The notes below the pieces were generated by a model. The model did not search any database, was not told the DNA's origin, and saw nothing but the letters and a program-made list of their open reading frames with translations. This document shows, in pieces, positions 1-10,867 of a stretch of DNA of 64,000 bases. This DNA is from Clusia tigrina (lineage: Eukaryota; Arthropoda; Insecta; Diptera; Clusiidae), in contig OV050030.1 of NCBI GenBank assembly GCA_920105625.2, positions 114,868,814 through 114,932,813 of the forward strand. The letters are read 5' to 3'. Position 1 is the first letter of the stretch, and every line of letters begins with the position of its first letter. Position numbers and translations under genes: made by a program.

Positions 1-1
1 A

Positions 2-1065
2 ATGGAGAGCGACGGCGCCAGGCCGGACGACCCTGCCCCAAAAATAAGGAAAAAAAAGAATCAAGAAGAGAAGTCATTGAATAAGGAATCTCTAGAGTCA
101 AAAGATCAAATGGAAATGGAACAGTCAAAAGAAGAATGCCTATACGACAATAATCACAAGGGGCACTTCACGGTCTATGCAGACACAATCAACAATAATG
201 AGGAAAACCGCAAAGCACTCAACGCAATAGCACTGACAAAAATACTTGTAAACGCAAAGATAAAAGGAGTATTGAAGTGCTGAAAATTGGCTATGGACGC
301 TGTAAAATTGTATTAAATTCCGCGGAAGCAGCTAACTCCCTTTGTAAAGACTCCCGTCTATTGGAAAAAGGATACATTCTTAAAATTCACCCTCATTTTA
401 TTGGCAAAATGGGCATCATTTTCGATATTCCAACCGACATCTCTATCAAAGAGTTGGAAGAATCCATCTCTTCAACCATAGAAATTAAAAAAATAATTCG
501 TGTTGAAAGACGCAATGTGGATGAGTTTTCCGCCAGAATTCCAACCAAACGTGTCAAAATTCTTTTCAAGGGTAACGAAATTCCCGAATTCATTAATTTT
601 GCTTACACTAAAGTTGCAGTAAGTCACTTTATACATTTCGCTCAATGCTTCAAGTGCTTTCGCTACGGACACTATGCTCAACATTGCAAGGCAAGCATGA
701 GCAAGTGTAATAAATGTTTCAATGTACATAATGCGACAGAGGAATGCATGTCATTAAAATGCAGCAATTGCAATGAACCTCACGAATCAACAAACTTGAA
801 TTGCCCAGCTAGAACCAAAGCGTACGCCCTGGCCAAAATTATGACCATAGAAAACCTATCACGCTTTGAAACGAAAATTAAATACCCTCACCTTTTCAAC
901 AGGTTCGCCTCGCTTCAAGATGATACCTACGAATCTAACTTCCCTCAGCTAAACTCAAATAATACAAATCATAAAGTTGTAAATAATAATTTAGTAGCTG
1001 CCAAGGCAATGCATAACATTCATTCTTATGCAAACATAACAAGGATACAAAAAAAACGAATTTAA
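2..1065 (+). pseudogene. I-clade ORF1 (gag-like nucleic-acid-binding protein), frameshifted
   Basis: ORF1 proteins of this clade bind element RNA and form the ribonucleoprotein used for target-primed reverse transcription. The reading frame opens at base 2 and switches frame near 277-283; the peptide sense runs on smoothly across the switch, so this is one broken gene. The first ~90 residues are charged (KKKNQEEK-type). A central alpha/beta region precedes Cys/His knuckles at about 648-810, beginning CFKCFRYGHYAQHC (CX2CX4HX4C) and followed by CNKCFN and CSNCNEPH. The frame ends at 1065, about 170 bp before ORF2 coding sense begins. Upstream coding sequence may lie outside the window. Confidence 0.8.
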
Positions 1066-1236
1066 ACCAAAGGGTCTCTGCCAGAGTTGCAGCAGCGATG
1101 AAAGCACGAGAAGATATTATCAAAGATATTCGTAGTGATCACAAAACAAATCTCATCCAACAACACGGAACTATCGTCACTGATGAAAGCAGTACCCCAT
1201 ACCACGAAGAAACCTCGACGGAAACCTCACGTATAA
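1066..1236 (+). other. ORF1-ORF2 spacer of the I-clade element
   Basis: Between the ORF1 stop and the start of endonuclease coding sense the sequence is open in a third frame (1098-1280) but shows no recognisable domain. It probably holds the decayed ORF1 tail or inter-ORF spacer. No ATG lies just upstream of the endonuclease in its own frame, where a stop occurs at 1234-1236. Confidence 0.4.
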
Positions 1237-4200
1237 TTAATAAATCAATTAATCAATACAATCTTCCTCTGTCAGCTTAATATTCAAATCTGTCAGCTTA
1301 ATATTCAAAGTATTAAGACACCTGGAAATAAAGAAAAACTTGACATTTTTTTACAAACAAATAAAATAGACATCGCAGTCATAAGTGAAACATGGCTAAA
1401 AAATAATGCAAGTGCCAGTCTGGCCAAGTACAACTTCGCGCATAAAGCCCGAAATGATGGCTACGGAGGCGTCGGCATCTACATCAACAGAAAAATTAAA
1501 TTTTCAATTTTAAAAATCCCAACAGAAGCAGAATGCTTCGGCATAGCTACACTGAACTTAAAACAAAATTTCAATATTATCAGCTCTTATTTCCCACCAA
1601 ACAAATCCACAGAATTTTTCAAAATAGAAACAGAAAATTTTTTTTCGTTTTTGCACTCTTTAAACAAAACTACAATAATAGGAGGAGACTTCAACGCTAA
1701 ATCGACAAATTGGGGAAGCCCATCTGGAGATGCGAAAGGACTTGCTCTTGAAAATACCGCTATCAATACCGACTTTTTCTGCATTAACGACGGTTCTCCA
1801 ACATATAAAACTCGGGATATTAGCTCAGTACTTGATCTTACATTTGTTAACAAACAACCAACTAACTTCAAATGGGCTTGACAAAAAAGTAGCATCACCA
1901 ACAGCAATCATCTTCCGATAATTATAAGCATTAAAAAAGTCCAAAAGGATGCACCACAGCACTCAAAACTAATCTTTTCTAAACTCCTACAGGATCTACC
2001 CAACATTGAATTTTCAGATAACATTTCTGATATTTCAAATTTAATTAGAAACTCAATTAAGAAAAACACTATAAAACTAAAAGATAACAAATATATACCA
2101 AAAAGGTGGTGGAATTCCGAAACAGAAAGACTTATAAGGATTCGCAATGCTACCCGACTTAAATATTATACCACCAAAAAATTCGAAGACTGCATCCAAC
2201 TTAATGAAGCACAGGAAGCTCTAACCAGGCATTTAGTGAAAATTAAAAGGACAAATTTCCAAACGTTAATAGAAGACCTGTCCAACCCTCCTTCAATACA
2301 GGATTGGTGGGGTATGATCAACAGAGTGAAAAAGTATGAACAGGAGAAGAAAGTTGGCAATTCCTTCACAAAGGAGCATAACTATGAATTTCTCCAACAA
2401 ATCTCTATCCAATCACCAAGCACCACACCCCTAACAAACCAGCTTGCAACCTTGAACATTCCTTCAACAACTCCGCTAGCCACATTCCAACAGTTCGAAA
2501 CATTTTTAAATTTAAGAAATCCACATTCAGCCCCTGGATGGAACGGAATCTCCTACAATATCCTTCAGCATCTAACAATGGATCAAAAGCTTAATATCTT
2601 CAATGTAATTCTGAAAATATGTTAAAAAGGCGACATACCAGAATAATGGAGAATAATTAAAATCATCCCTATACTCAAGAAGAACTCGAACCCTGCAGAT
2701 ATTAAAAATTATAGACCAATAAGTCTCCTACCAACTTTTCTAAAAATTACCGAATGGCTAATGAAACTAAAAATTGACAGTCATATTGATGAAAATAACC
2801 TACTCCCAGCTAGATCTTACGCATTTAGAAAATTTCACTCTACTTCTATGTGCATTAATGATCTCATAAACAATGTGATGCATTTAAAATCTCGAAAAAT
2901 GCAAGTACTGGGTATATGCTTAGATATTAGCAAAGCTTTCGATTGCGTTAATATTTATAAACTTCATAACATCCTCAATAATATGAACTTTGATAAAAAA
3001 ATAATCAACTGGATCTGCGACTTTCTTTTAAATAGAACGCTAACCCTGGGAACTGCCGCATTAAACACAAATCAAGGTGTATGCCAAGGCAGTGGGCTCA
3101 GTCCCATTCTCTTCAACCTTTATACAGCCTCTCTCCATCAAATTACTGATGACAACTGCAATATATTCCAATTTGCAGATGATTTCTTCTTCACTGTACA
3201 CCACAAAATTGTGCATAATGCTATACACATTATAAAGGAGAAAATCCAAACCTTCGCCCAACTTTGTAAAAATCTTGACCTTTCTTTCAACTTTCAAAAA
3301 TCCAACATCATCCACTTCAACAATAGGAGTAAAAACATAGCCATTCAACTAAATAATATTACCATCAAACAAGTACAGAAAATCAAATACTTAGGAAGAT
3401 ACATTACATCAAATAATGCAGCAACGGAACACGTAAATCAAATAGTTTCAACCACAAACCAAAAATACAACCTTCTGAACATACTCAGCGGTTGCAAATT
3501 TGGCATCCAACCAATTAAAGCCTTATATCTTTACAAAGCTTTTGCTCGTGCTAAACTAGAATATGCGACATCTACTTTTGTAAACATTAATAAAACAGCA
3601 TTGAAAAAACTCCAAACTTGTTGTAACGCGAACCTTAGAAGGTGTATGGGACTCATCTGTTCAACCCCCATTCACATCTTATATCATATGGCAGCCGTAC
3701 TACCGATAAAATTCAGATTAAAACTGAACACTGCGAAGGAGTTAGCGAAATGCTTTGCACTAAATCTTCCAATAACCAATATTTTATTTCTCAATGACCG
3801 ATTAAAATCAAGCTATGGTTGCATATTCAAAGAATTTAAAACAATTTTCACAGACATTGGTATCATCCAGCATCTACTTCCTTCTACAAAGAAATTAAAT
3901 TGTGATCTTGACTTCTTCAAAGGGACTCAAAAAAACAAAAATGAAGGGAACGAGACCATCATCAATGCCTTATTCAAAGAAAAAATGAACTTTCTCTACT
4001 CAAACAATTTTGAAATATTTTTTACTGATGGCTCCGTCAAAGATGATCTCTCAGGGGCTGCTTTTCTGCATGTAAACTCCAACTCAACGAAAAGTTTCTA
4101 TATTAAAAAGAAACTATCATCAATGTCAGCGGAACTCTTGGCCATTGACAAAGCCGTAGACTTTGCAATTGAAAATAACCAAACAAAAATCGCCATACTT

Positions 4201-4848
4201 ACAGATAGCAAAAGTGGAGCTCTAAATCTCCTAAACCACAATTCCAATAATTTCATTGCTTCACAAATAATATCAAAAATTAAAAACAGCACTATGGAGT
4301 CACTATATATTCATTATATCCCAGGCCACAGCAAAATAAATCGTAACGAGCGAGTCGATAAAGAAGCCAAAAATGCAGGTCATGAAGGTGAGGAAGTTGA
4401 CTTCCCATGGCCACTCCAAGATGCAATAAACAAGATACAGCATGAAATCCAACAACAATGGAAAAGGGAATATGTCAATCTAATTTCTGAAAAAGGCACG
4501 AAGTATGGAGAACTGTTTCCCGATATTCTGAAAAACCCTTGGTTTAAAAAAAATAAGAACTTGAATCCTAAAGAAATCAAGCAAATTAACCGCATCCTAT
4601 CAGGACACGCTTTCTGTAACAAGACGTTGAAGAAACTAAGAGTAATTGAAGATGGAAACTGTGAAGTTTGCCAATGCCCTGAAGACCCAGAACGCATCAT
4701 CTTTCATTGTACTAAATATAATTTGCCAAGAAATTCTTTCCCAGCACTTATACAATTCAACTCTCTAAGAACCCTAATCCAGGCTAAAGAAGACCACGCC
4801 TTCAAAATAATCACCGACTTTTTAAAGGATATTGATATCTATATATAA
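1237..4848 (+). pseudogene. I-clade ORF2: endonuclease, reverse transcriptase, RNase H; three in-frame stops
   Basis: A single frame runs from about 1237 to 4848, broken only by stops at 1879-1881 (TGA), 2623-2625 and 2644-2646 (both TAA). It begins with an APE-type endonuclease (ISETW near 1385, GGDFNAKSTNWG near 1683). The reverse transcriptase follows (YRPISL near 2710, ISKAFD near 2930, GVCQGSGLSP near 3076, FADD near 3172, YLGRY near 3390). RNase H comes next (TDGS near 4024, SAELLAID near 4126, TDSKSG near 4201, PGHSKINRNERVD near 4321). A CX2C...HC motif (CEVCQC...FHC) lies near 4660-4710. The catalytic FADD pair is kept, so loss of function is due to the stops. No ATG opens the frame. 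Confidence 0.88.
1269..1310 (+). repeat. 21-bp tandem duplication at the ORF2 start
   Basis: Two adjacent 21-nt units (1269-1289 and 1290-1310) differ only at the last base. The unit begins CTGTCAGCTTAATATTCAAA. The length is a multiple of three, so the endonuclease frame stays open and a seven-residue block is doubled. This looks like a replication-slippage duplication private to this copy. Confidence 0.9.
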
Positions 4849-5014
4849 AACTTAAGTTTCAAATTTTATGGTGGTGGCGTTATAACTGTCCAAGTTTGGC
4901 AAAATAATTCTTCATCGTTGAAGTAATTTAAATTTAAAAAAAAAAAATGAGTTAAAGAGTTTTGAATTTATCTTACAGTATGTGTAGTTTTGTACACTTT
5001 ATTCAATCTGGATG

Positions 5015-5435
5015 TTAGTTCTTCCAGTGTATTTTGAACTTTTGATGACCGCATTGCTGTTCTAACTTTATCAGATAATTTGACATAAAAACATATTCTA
5101 ACAGAAGATTCTTTCCTTCTTCTTTTAATCCTATCATTGCAAATCTGATAGTATTGGTAAATGCAGTTAATAATTTACCATTTCCCTCAAAATTGGGTAT
5201 AGACTTTGATGCAGTGTCTAAACTAAAGTCAGCCATTTCTGCTACGTTTTTTATTGTTTTATTATTAATGATTAATTCCTTAATAAAATCACTTAATGTT
5301 TTAAATATTACTATAGTGTCTTGTTGTTTTAAAATTGGTATTTGTTGGAGTTCTAGCTCAAAAAGTGCGGCTTGTTCATCTAACGTAGATTGTAATTCAA
5401 TGATATATTCATTTGAATATGTATATTATCGTTGA
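5015..5435 (-). pseudogene. Gypsy-like gag fragment (-)
   Basis: On the minus strand an open stretch of about 140 codons encodes a hydrophilic, helix-rich protein with a SIPNFEGNGKLLTAF segment. A 'P-x-F-[ED]-G-[ND]' block followed by a long helical domain is typical of Ty3/Gypsy Gag. No zinc knuckle, protease or RT follows downstream (towards lower coordinates); the fragment stops at 5015, close to the I-clade element. Together with the minus-strand short ORFs at 10219-11143 it may be the remains of one LTR element split by the Jockey insertion between them. Family assignment is tentative. Confidence 0.45.
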
Positions 5436-5524
5436 GTGATTCGGACGCGTGTCGGGTTGCTCCGTGAAGTTTTCTAAAAAGTGTAAAAATTACTATTTAA
5501 TAAAACGTTAAAACTTGTGCGTAC

Positions 5525-5605
5525 CTGTAGTGATTTCCGCCCTGTTGACTGCTGGTCCAGGGGTCGGTATTCCTGGTGGTAACCAATCACGGTCTTCCTC
5601 AGACG
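5525..5605 (-). other. Exon-like 81-nt segment with splice signals on both sides (-)
   Basis: Read on the minus strand, a pyrimidine-rich stretch ends in CACTTTTAG at 5606-5614. It is followed by 81 nt open in one frame (26 full codons, including DWLPPGIPTPGPAVNR) and then a donor-like CAG|GTACGC at 5524/5525. The segment is phase 1 at both edges. A second acceptor-like TTTTTAG lies about 50 nt further on, near 5473, which would give a very short intron. It could be a spliced leader exon of the LTR element whose gag fragment lies at 5015-5435, or a stray host exon. I do not recognise the peptide. Confidence 0.35.
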
Positions 5606-5843
5606 CTAAAAGTGAAATTTTATTAACGGTTAAAGGTTTTTATTTATATGCATATTACCTTAATTAACTCAAAAGAGAGACCTGCAAATAAATAAAATAA
5701 AAATAAAAAAATAACAGCATATGCTTCACAGCAGCTGTATCATTGATATAAACAGTTCAATCTATTACTTTGTAAATCTCAGTATAATTGGTTTGTGTAT
5801 GCACTAAGTCTTTTTTGCTTAAGCCCCCCCTACACTTATTAGT

Positions 5844-7161
5844 ATGAGTGTTATCCGCTCCCCCAAAGGGGGCTCCAAAAATGTTAACCCACAAGCGGAA
5901 ACCCGCGCCAAAAATACTGATTGTGATCAGTGCAGTACCGTAGAACCAGGAAAAAATAGAAGCGAAGGTTATCGAGGCGAAAACATCACTGGTATGGTGG
6001 CTTCAACGAGCCTTAAACTCCCACAATTGGGAGTGGAGGCATCTGGAATATGGCAGAAAGCAAACTCGAAGAGGAATAGATCTAGCCCAGGCGCAACATC
6101 GCGTCCCACTCCAAAACAATCCAAATTGGATAACTACTGGCTCGGAACACCTTCTTTAAAGAGCTCGAATAGATTCGCTGCACTAGACCAAGAAGAGGCG
6201 CGTCAAGATGCAACAACTGACGTCCGGAGAGAACCAAAACCTCCACCTATTTTTGTTTCAGGCGTGAGTAATATAATTCCCCTAAAAGAATTACTTGAAG
6301 TAATTGCTAAGAAAGAATATGAACTCAGAGTTATAAATGGAGACGTTGTCAAAATACAACCAAAGTCGTCTGAAAAATACTCAGCCATTACAAAGGCTCT
6401 AACCGAAAAGAACACTGAGTTTCATACTTTTAAATTGAAGCAGGAAAGAGACTTTAACGTAGTACTAAGGGGTATGCACTGTTCAACCCCAATCGACGAA
6501 ATAAGAGCAGCAATTGAGGAGTTAGGTTATACAGTTGTTAATGTTTGTAATATTTGGCAAAGAACTACAAAAAAACCGCTTCCTATGTTTTACATCAGTC
6601 TGAAGCAATGCAGCAATAACAAAGGCATATACGAATGTAATACACTTTTAAACACACGAATTAAAATTGAGCCGCCTAGGAAGAAACCTGAGATTCCTCA
6701 ATGTGTCCGATGCCAACGTTACGGACACACCAAGCGATACTGTAACCGTAGCCCACGATGCGTTAAATGTACAGGAAACCACCTTACTTCCGAATGTTCC
6801 CGCAAACTCGTCGCACAAGACGTTCGATGTGTGCTCTGCGAAGGCTAATTATAAAGGTTGCACTGTCTATAAGGAGCTGCAACAAAAGTCGTTCCCAGCA
6901 CTCAGGAACAGAGAAGCGAGGAACATTAACCAGGAAGCGCCTCAAAGATCCGCTCTACGAACAACAACGTCGTATGCAAATGTTGTACGTAACAATACTC
7001 CGGTAGAAACCAATACGAACCTAACCACTCCGCTCAACAATCCAAATACTCAACTGAATGAGGATATGACCGAGCTAAAAACCATGCTTAAAGCATTGAT
7101 GGGTCAAGTGAGTACACTACTTAATCTACTAACCACAGTCGTAGCAAATATGTCGAAATGA
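5844..7161 (+). pseudogene. Jockey A ORF1 (nucleocapsid-like), frameshifted in the third knuckle
   Basis: Starts MSVIRSPKGG at 5844; Jockey B starts almost the same way (37811), which supports this ATG. The N-terminal third is basic and low complexity. A conserved block follows (SKLDNYW near 6120, PPPIFVSGV near 6241), then an RRM-like region. Three Cys/His knuckles close the protein: CVRCQRYGHTKRYC, CVKCTGNHLTSEC and a broken third. At about 6838-6850 the frame shifts and a few codons are missing, so CVLCEG runs into a stop. The true tail (ANYKGC onward) continues in another frame to 7161. Jockey B reads CALCGENHTANYKGC here, so the break is an indel inside the third knuckle. The tail ends in a short leucine-rich helix. 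Confidence 0.85.
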
Positions 7162-9851
7162 ATAAATTATTAAAAATCGCAGTCTGGAATGCCAATGGGC
7201 TCAGTCGTCATATCCATGAAATATCAGCTTTCTTAGCAGACAAAAATATTGACATTATGTTGATATCTGAAACCCATTTCACTGAAAAAAGTTACGCAAA
7301 AATTCCGCAATATGACCTATACTCCACAATCCACCCAGCTGGCACTGCGCGTGGGGGAACTGCTGTAATTATTCGCAACAGTATTGCACACGTGGAGCAC
7401 GAATGTTATAAAAAGAAATACCTGCAATCAACGGTTATAACAATTGATGATTATAACGGCCCCATAACAATTGCAGCGGTATATTGCCCTCCCAACCATC
7501 CAGTTAGCTGCGAACAGTTCCAAGAATTTTATAACTCCCTAGGATCAAGATTCATCGCTGGGGGTGATTATAATGCTAAGCATCCACAATGGGGGTCTAG
7601 AATAACAACTCCTAGAGGCCGTAACCTATATAAAGCTATGCAACAAAACAGCCTGTCCCACCTATCAACGGGTGAGCCACCCTACTGGCCAACGGACAGA
7701 AACAAGCTTCCAGACGTTATCGACTTTTTTGTATCCAAAGGTGTACCAAAAACAAACACTTCCATGGAATCGTGCCTGGACCTGTCATCAGATCACTCAC
7801 CGATAGTTCTAACAATTAGCTGTGAGGCTCAGATCAGAGCAAGAACAAACTGTCTGCACAACAAAAGCACAAATTGGGAGCTGTTTAGACAAAGCTTTAT
7901 CGAGACTCTAGTCACCAATATTCCTCTAAAAAACAAAACAAATATAGACGATGCAGTAGAACTTTTGAACTCAGCCATTCAGCATGCTGCATGGACTTCC
8001 ACATTGGAGCCCAGCTGTATAAGTAATTATCGTGATGTAAGCCAGGTTGTAAAGGAGCAACTAAAAGAAAAGCGGAGACTGCGTCGAATTTGGCAAATGA
8101 CCAGAAGCCCCTATGACAAAAACCGGTTCAATTGCGCTACAAAGCAACTCAAAAACGCCCTACGGTCAACAAAAAATTCAAAAATACAAAGCTATCTCAG
8201 CAGCTTGTCACCTTCACAGGCTTCAGGTTATTCTCTATGGAAAGCTACAAAAAAACTAAATCAACCAACATCACATGTGCCACCTATTAAAACGAAAGAT
8301 GGCGGATGGGCCAGATCTGACAAGGAAAAAGCACAGTCATTTGCTCTTTATTTATTAGAAGTATTTGCGCCATTTCCAAGCAAATATCCACAAGAAGACA
8401 TAAAAATAGCTGAATTACTTGATGCCCCATACCAAATGGATATTCCGATCCAGCATTTTAAACTAAAAGAAATTAGAGGAATTATCAAGAATACGCTAAA
8501 AGACAAAAAATCGCCGGGATATGACCTTATTACGAGCAGAATCCTAAAGGAGCTACCAGATTGCGGCTATAAATTCATTGCACAACTATTCAATGCGATT
8601 ATCCGATGTGACCACTTCCCAAGCCAATGGAAAGTGGCTCAAATTATCCTTGTTCCCAAACCTGGGAAACCGGCAGAAGTGGTCACCTCATATAGACCAA
8701 TTAGCTTGCTTCCGATACTTTCCAAAATGTTTGAGAAACTTCTTTTGAATCGACTCCTCCCAATCATCGAGTCAAAACAACTTATTCCTTCCCATCAATT
8801 TGGATTCCGAAAGCATCATGCTACGATAGAACAAATAAATCGAGTATATGCATTTGCACAGAATGCACTAGAAAATAGAGAATACTGTTCAGCTGCATTC
8901 CTGGATATCACCCAAGCATTCGACAAGGTGTGGCACCAAGGGTTACTGTACAAATTGAAAATGCATTTACCCTATCACTACTTTGCCATATTAAAGTCCT
9001 ACTTAGAAAGCAGATTCTTCATGGTCAAAGTTAACAGCGACGTAACTTCCCTCCATCCAATCAAAGCTGGTGTTCCACAAGGGAGCGTTTTGGGACCTGT
9101 GCTCTACACACTATTCACGGCTGACCTGCCGCTGACTGTTACCACATATACCGCAACTTTTGCAGATGATACTGTTGTAATGGCCTGCAACAAAAACCCC
9201 GTGTTAGCCTCGAAGCATTTGCAGGAGAACCTGAACCAAATTGACTTATGGCTAGACAAGTGGCGAATAAAAGCAAATGCAATAAAATCAGTGCAAACGA
9301 CTTTTACCCTACGTGCAGGTTCTTGCCCTAAAGTGACACTAAGTAACTCCCAATTGCCACATGCAGACCATGCAAAATACCTTGGGGTGCACCTGCATCA
9401 GCGGCTTACGTGGCGCTATCACATCTTCTCCAAACGGAAACAACTTGGAATAACGCTTAGGTCTTTGTTCTGGCTACTTGGACGAAGGTCAGCCCTAACA
9501 CTTGGAAATAGAGTCCTAATATATAAGGTAATACTGAAACCCATATGGACTTATGGTATTCAAATTTGGGGATCAGCATCCAAGTCAAACCTGGACATCC
9601 TACAACGATTCCAATCAAAAGTCATACGACTGTGTGCTAATGCACCTTGGTATGTCAGCAACGACATCATTCATCGCGATCTAAACATCCCAAAAGTAAA
9701 TGATGAAATCATTAAATATAGCCACTCATATCGCAAACGTCTTAGAGTCCATCCTAACAACCTAGCGGTAGAATTGATAACCAGCGATACCAGCGCGCGA
9801 AGACTAAAAAAATATGTACCATCGGACTTACCATTCAGATTTACCACCTAA
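7158..9851 (+). CDS. Jockey A ORF2: endonuclease/reverse transcriptase, uninterrupted (897 aa)
   Basis: Nicks target DNA and copies element RNA at the nick (target-primed reverse transcription). The ATG overlaps the ORF1 stop as ATGA at 7158-7161, so translation probably depends on reinitiation after ORF1. Endonuclease motifs are complete: WNANG, SETHF, GGDYNAKHPQWGS and SSDHSP. The RT palm is complete: RPISLLP, QAFDKVWH, AGVPQGSVLGP, TFADDT near residue 668, and YLGVHL. No RNase H follows, as usual for Jockey. At 897 codons the length matches full-length Jockey ORF2 proteins (about 900). This is the least damaged replication gene in the window and could be functional; ORF1 of the same copy is frameshifted. 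Confidence 0.9.
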   Translation: MNKLLKIAVWNANGLSRHIHEISAFLADKNIDIMLISETHFTEKSYAKIPQYDLYSTIHPAGTARGGTAVIIRNSIAHVEHECYKKKYLQSTVITIDDYNGPITIAAVYCPPNHPVSCEQFQEFYNSLGSRFIAGGDYNAKHPQWGSRITTPRGRNLYKAMQQNSLSHLSTGEPPYWPTDRNKLPDVIDFFVSKGVPKTNTSMESCLDLSSDHSPIVLTISCEAQIRARTNCLHNKSTNWELFRQSFIETLVTNIPLKNKTNIDDAVELLNSAIQHAAWTSTLEPSCISNYRDVSQVVKEQLKEKRRLRRIWQMTRSPYDKNRFNCATKQLKNALRSTKNSKIQSYLSSLSPSQASGYSLWKATKKLNQPTSHVPPIKTKDGGWARSDKEKAQSFALYLLEVFAPFPSKYPQEDIKIAELLDAPYQMDIPIQHFKLKEIRGIIKNTLKDKKSPGYDLITSRILKELPDCGYKFIAQLFNAIIRCDHFPSQWKVAQIILVPKPGKPAEVVTSYRPISLLPILSKMFEKLLLNRLLPIIESKQLIPSHQFGFRKHHATIEQINRVYAFAQNALENREYCSAAFLDITQAFDKVWHQGLLYKLKMHLPYHYFAILKSYLESRFFMVKVNSDVTSLHPIKAGVPQGSVLGPVLYTLFTADLPLTVTTYTATFADDTVVMACNKNPVLASKHLQENLNQIDLWLDKWRIKANAIKSVQTTFTLRAGSCPKVTLSNSQLPHADHAKYLGVHLHQRLTWRYHIFSKRKQLGITLRSLFWLLGRRSALTLGNRVLIYKVILKPIWTYGIQIWGSASKSNLDILQRFQSKVIRLCANAPWYVSNDIIHRDLNIPKVNDEIIKYSHSYRKRLRVHPNNLAVELITSDTSARRLKKYVPSDLPFRFTT

Positions 9852-10103
9852 GATCAAATTAGAAATAAAAAAAAAAATAAAAAAAAAAAAATAATTAAAA
9901 AATAATAATAATAAGGAATGAATGAAATTAATATATATAGAATCTAACTTTGTTAAATTAATGTACCTAATGTATTGAATGTTACTGAAAATTCATACAC
10001 ATGTTTATAACCAAATATAATATAAGTAGTACTGAATGTCCAGCTGGACAGATTGTAGTTAAATAAATGGAGATAAAAAAAAAAAAATAAATAAATAAAT
10101 AAA
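9852..10103 (+). other. Jockey A 3' UTR and A-rich tail
   Basis: About 250 bp without coding sense. It starts with an A-rich run (9869-9915), continues through AT-rich sequence and ends with AAATAAATGGAGATAAAA, an A run and AAAT repeats. The closing motif is shared with Jockey B near 42195-42225, which marks it as the element's own 3' end. Confidence 0.75.
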
Positions 10104-10218
10104 TATGTTCTGTTACGATTTTTTCGGAAATTTTTGACAGTGAGTTCAAGTTTTTCAATCGAATTTATTGGCATATTTCTTGTTTTTAATTATTATTATT
10201 TCCTTGATACCATCTCAC

Positions 10219-10440
10219 TTAAATCAAAAATTGATTTGGTGCTTTGAAAGTCTGTTTTTTATTGTACTCTCGATACATTTGAAGAAGTGTAATTCCTAAT
10301 TGTATTCCTAGTATAATTAAAATTATCAATAGTTTAATGTCGTGTTCGTCAAGGGTTTCTGTGTGTTGAACCTGATTATTAAGAATTGTTACTTGAGGAT
10401 CACCATTAAGGTTTTGAATCTTTGACTGTGTTTTCCCCAC
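10219..10440 (-). CDS. Small membrane protein with N-myristoylation-like start (73 aa)
   Basis: A short ORF starting MGKTQSK, which fits the glycine-2/serine pattern of an N-myristoylation site. A hydrophobic segment of about 18 residues (LLIILIILGIQLGITLL) sits near residues 36-53, and the tail is short and basic. I infer a lipid-anchored, single-span membrane protein. Short accessory ORFs near gag occur in some mdg1/412-type gypsy elements. It shares strand with the gag-like fragment at 5015-5435 and the basic ORF at 10868-11143, and the Jockey insertion separates them. I do not recognise the sequence firmly, and a chance ORF is possible but less likely given its composition. Confidence 0.5.
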   Translation of the reverse strand: MGKTQSKIQNLNGDPQVTILNNQVQHTETLDEHDIKLLIILIILGIQLGITLLQMYREYNKKQTFKAPNQFLI

Positions 10441-10530
10441 TTTTTTATATATATAATTTGTTTTTGTATTTATTTTATAATATCATTTCTCTTATATATA
10501 ATGTCATCTTTTCATTTCTTAATAATTATA

Positions 10531-10540
10531 CATATATATA

Positions 10541-10617
<77 letters not shown>

Positions 10618-10643
10618 TATATATATATATATATATATTTATT
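10531..10643. repeat. (TA)n microsatellite, interrupted
   Basis: Alternating TA with a few interruptions (TTTATA near 10543, TGTATA near 10605, ATTATA near 10618). It lies between the two small minus-strand ORFs. Confidence 0.95.
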
Positions 10644-10867
10644 TATTTTTTATTTTTTTAAATTTAATAAATTCATTTTGACATTGAATTATATTTTTAA
10701 ATTTAAATTTATTTTAATAGTTGACAATGAAAATATTTGAAATTTTGGAATATAGGAAAATTATTAAAATATTCTGTAGTTAAAATACGCCATTCTTGGC
10801 TTCCATAGCCCGTATCATCCTCTGTGGCACTTTTTGTGATTACTTATCTGCTCTTCTTTTGTTGTTG

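Larger units (their letters stand above)
1..4945 (+). mobile_element. I-clade non-LTR retrotransposon, degenerate, 5' end outside window
   Basis: A non-LTR element read left to right: ORF1 with CCHC knuckles, then ORF2 with endonuclease, reverse transcriptase, RNase H and a terminal Cys/His motif. RNase H downstream of the reverse transcriptase, together with a zinc-knuckle ORF1, is the I-clade arrangement. The 3' UTR after the ORF2 stop (4848) is about 95 bp and ends in an A-rich run near 4934-4945. The 5' UTR is not visible because the first ATG is at base 2. One frameshift in ORF1 and three in-frame stops in ORF2 make this an inactive copy. Clade assignment is by domain order and could be an I relative rather than I itself. 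Confidence 0.85.
5716..10103 (+). mobile_element. Jockey-clade non-LTR retrotransposon A, near full length
   Basis: A two-ORF element: ORF1 with CCHC knuckles (5844-7161) and ORF2 with endonuclease and RT but no RNase H (7158-9851), the Jockey arrangement. The 3' UTR runs to an A-rich tail ending in AAAT repeats (10071-10103). The same tail lead-in, AAATAA(A/T)GGAGATAAAA, occurs in Jockey B at about 42200, which supports the 3' boundary. The 5' boundary is uncertain; an A/T-rich run at 5687-5716 marks a plausible edge. Minus-strand LTR-element pieces on both sides suggest it landed inside an older element. ORF2 is intact, ORF1 is not. Confidence 0.85.
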
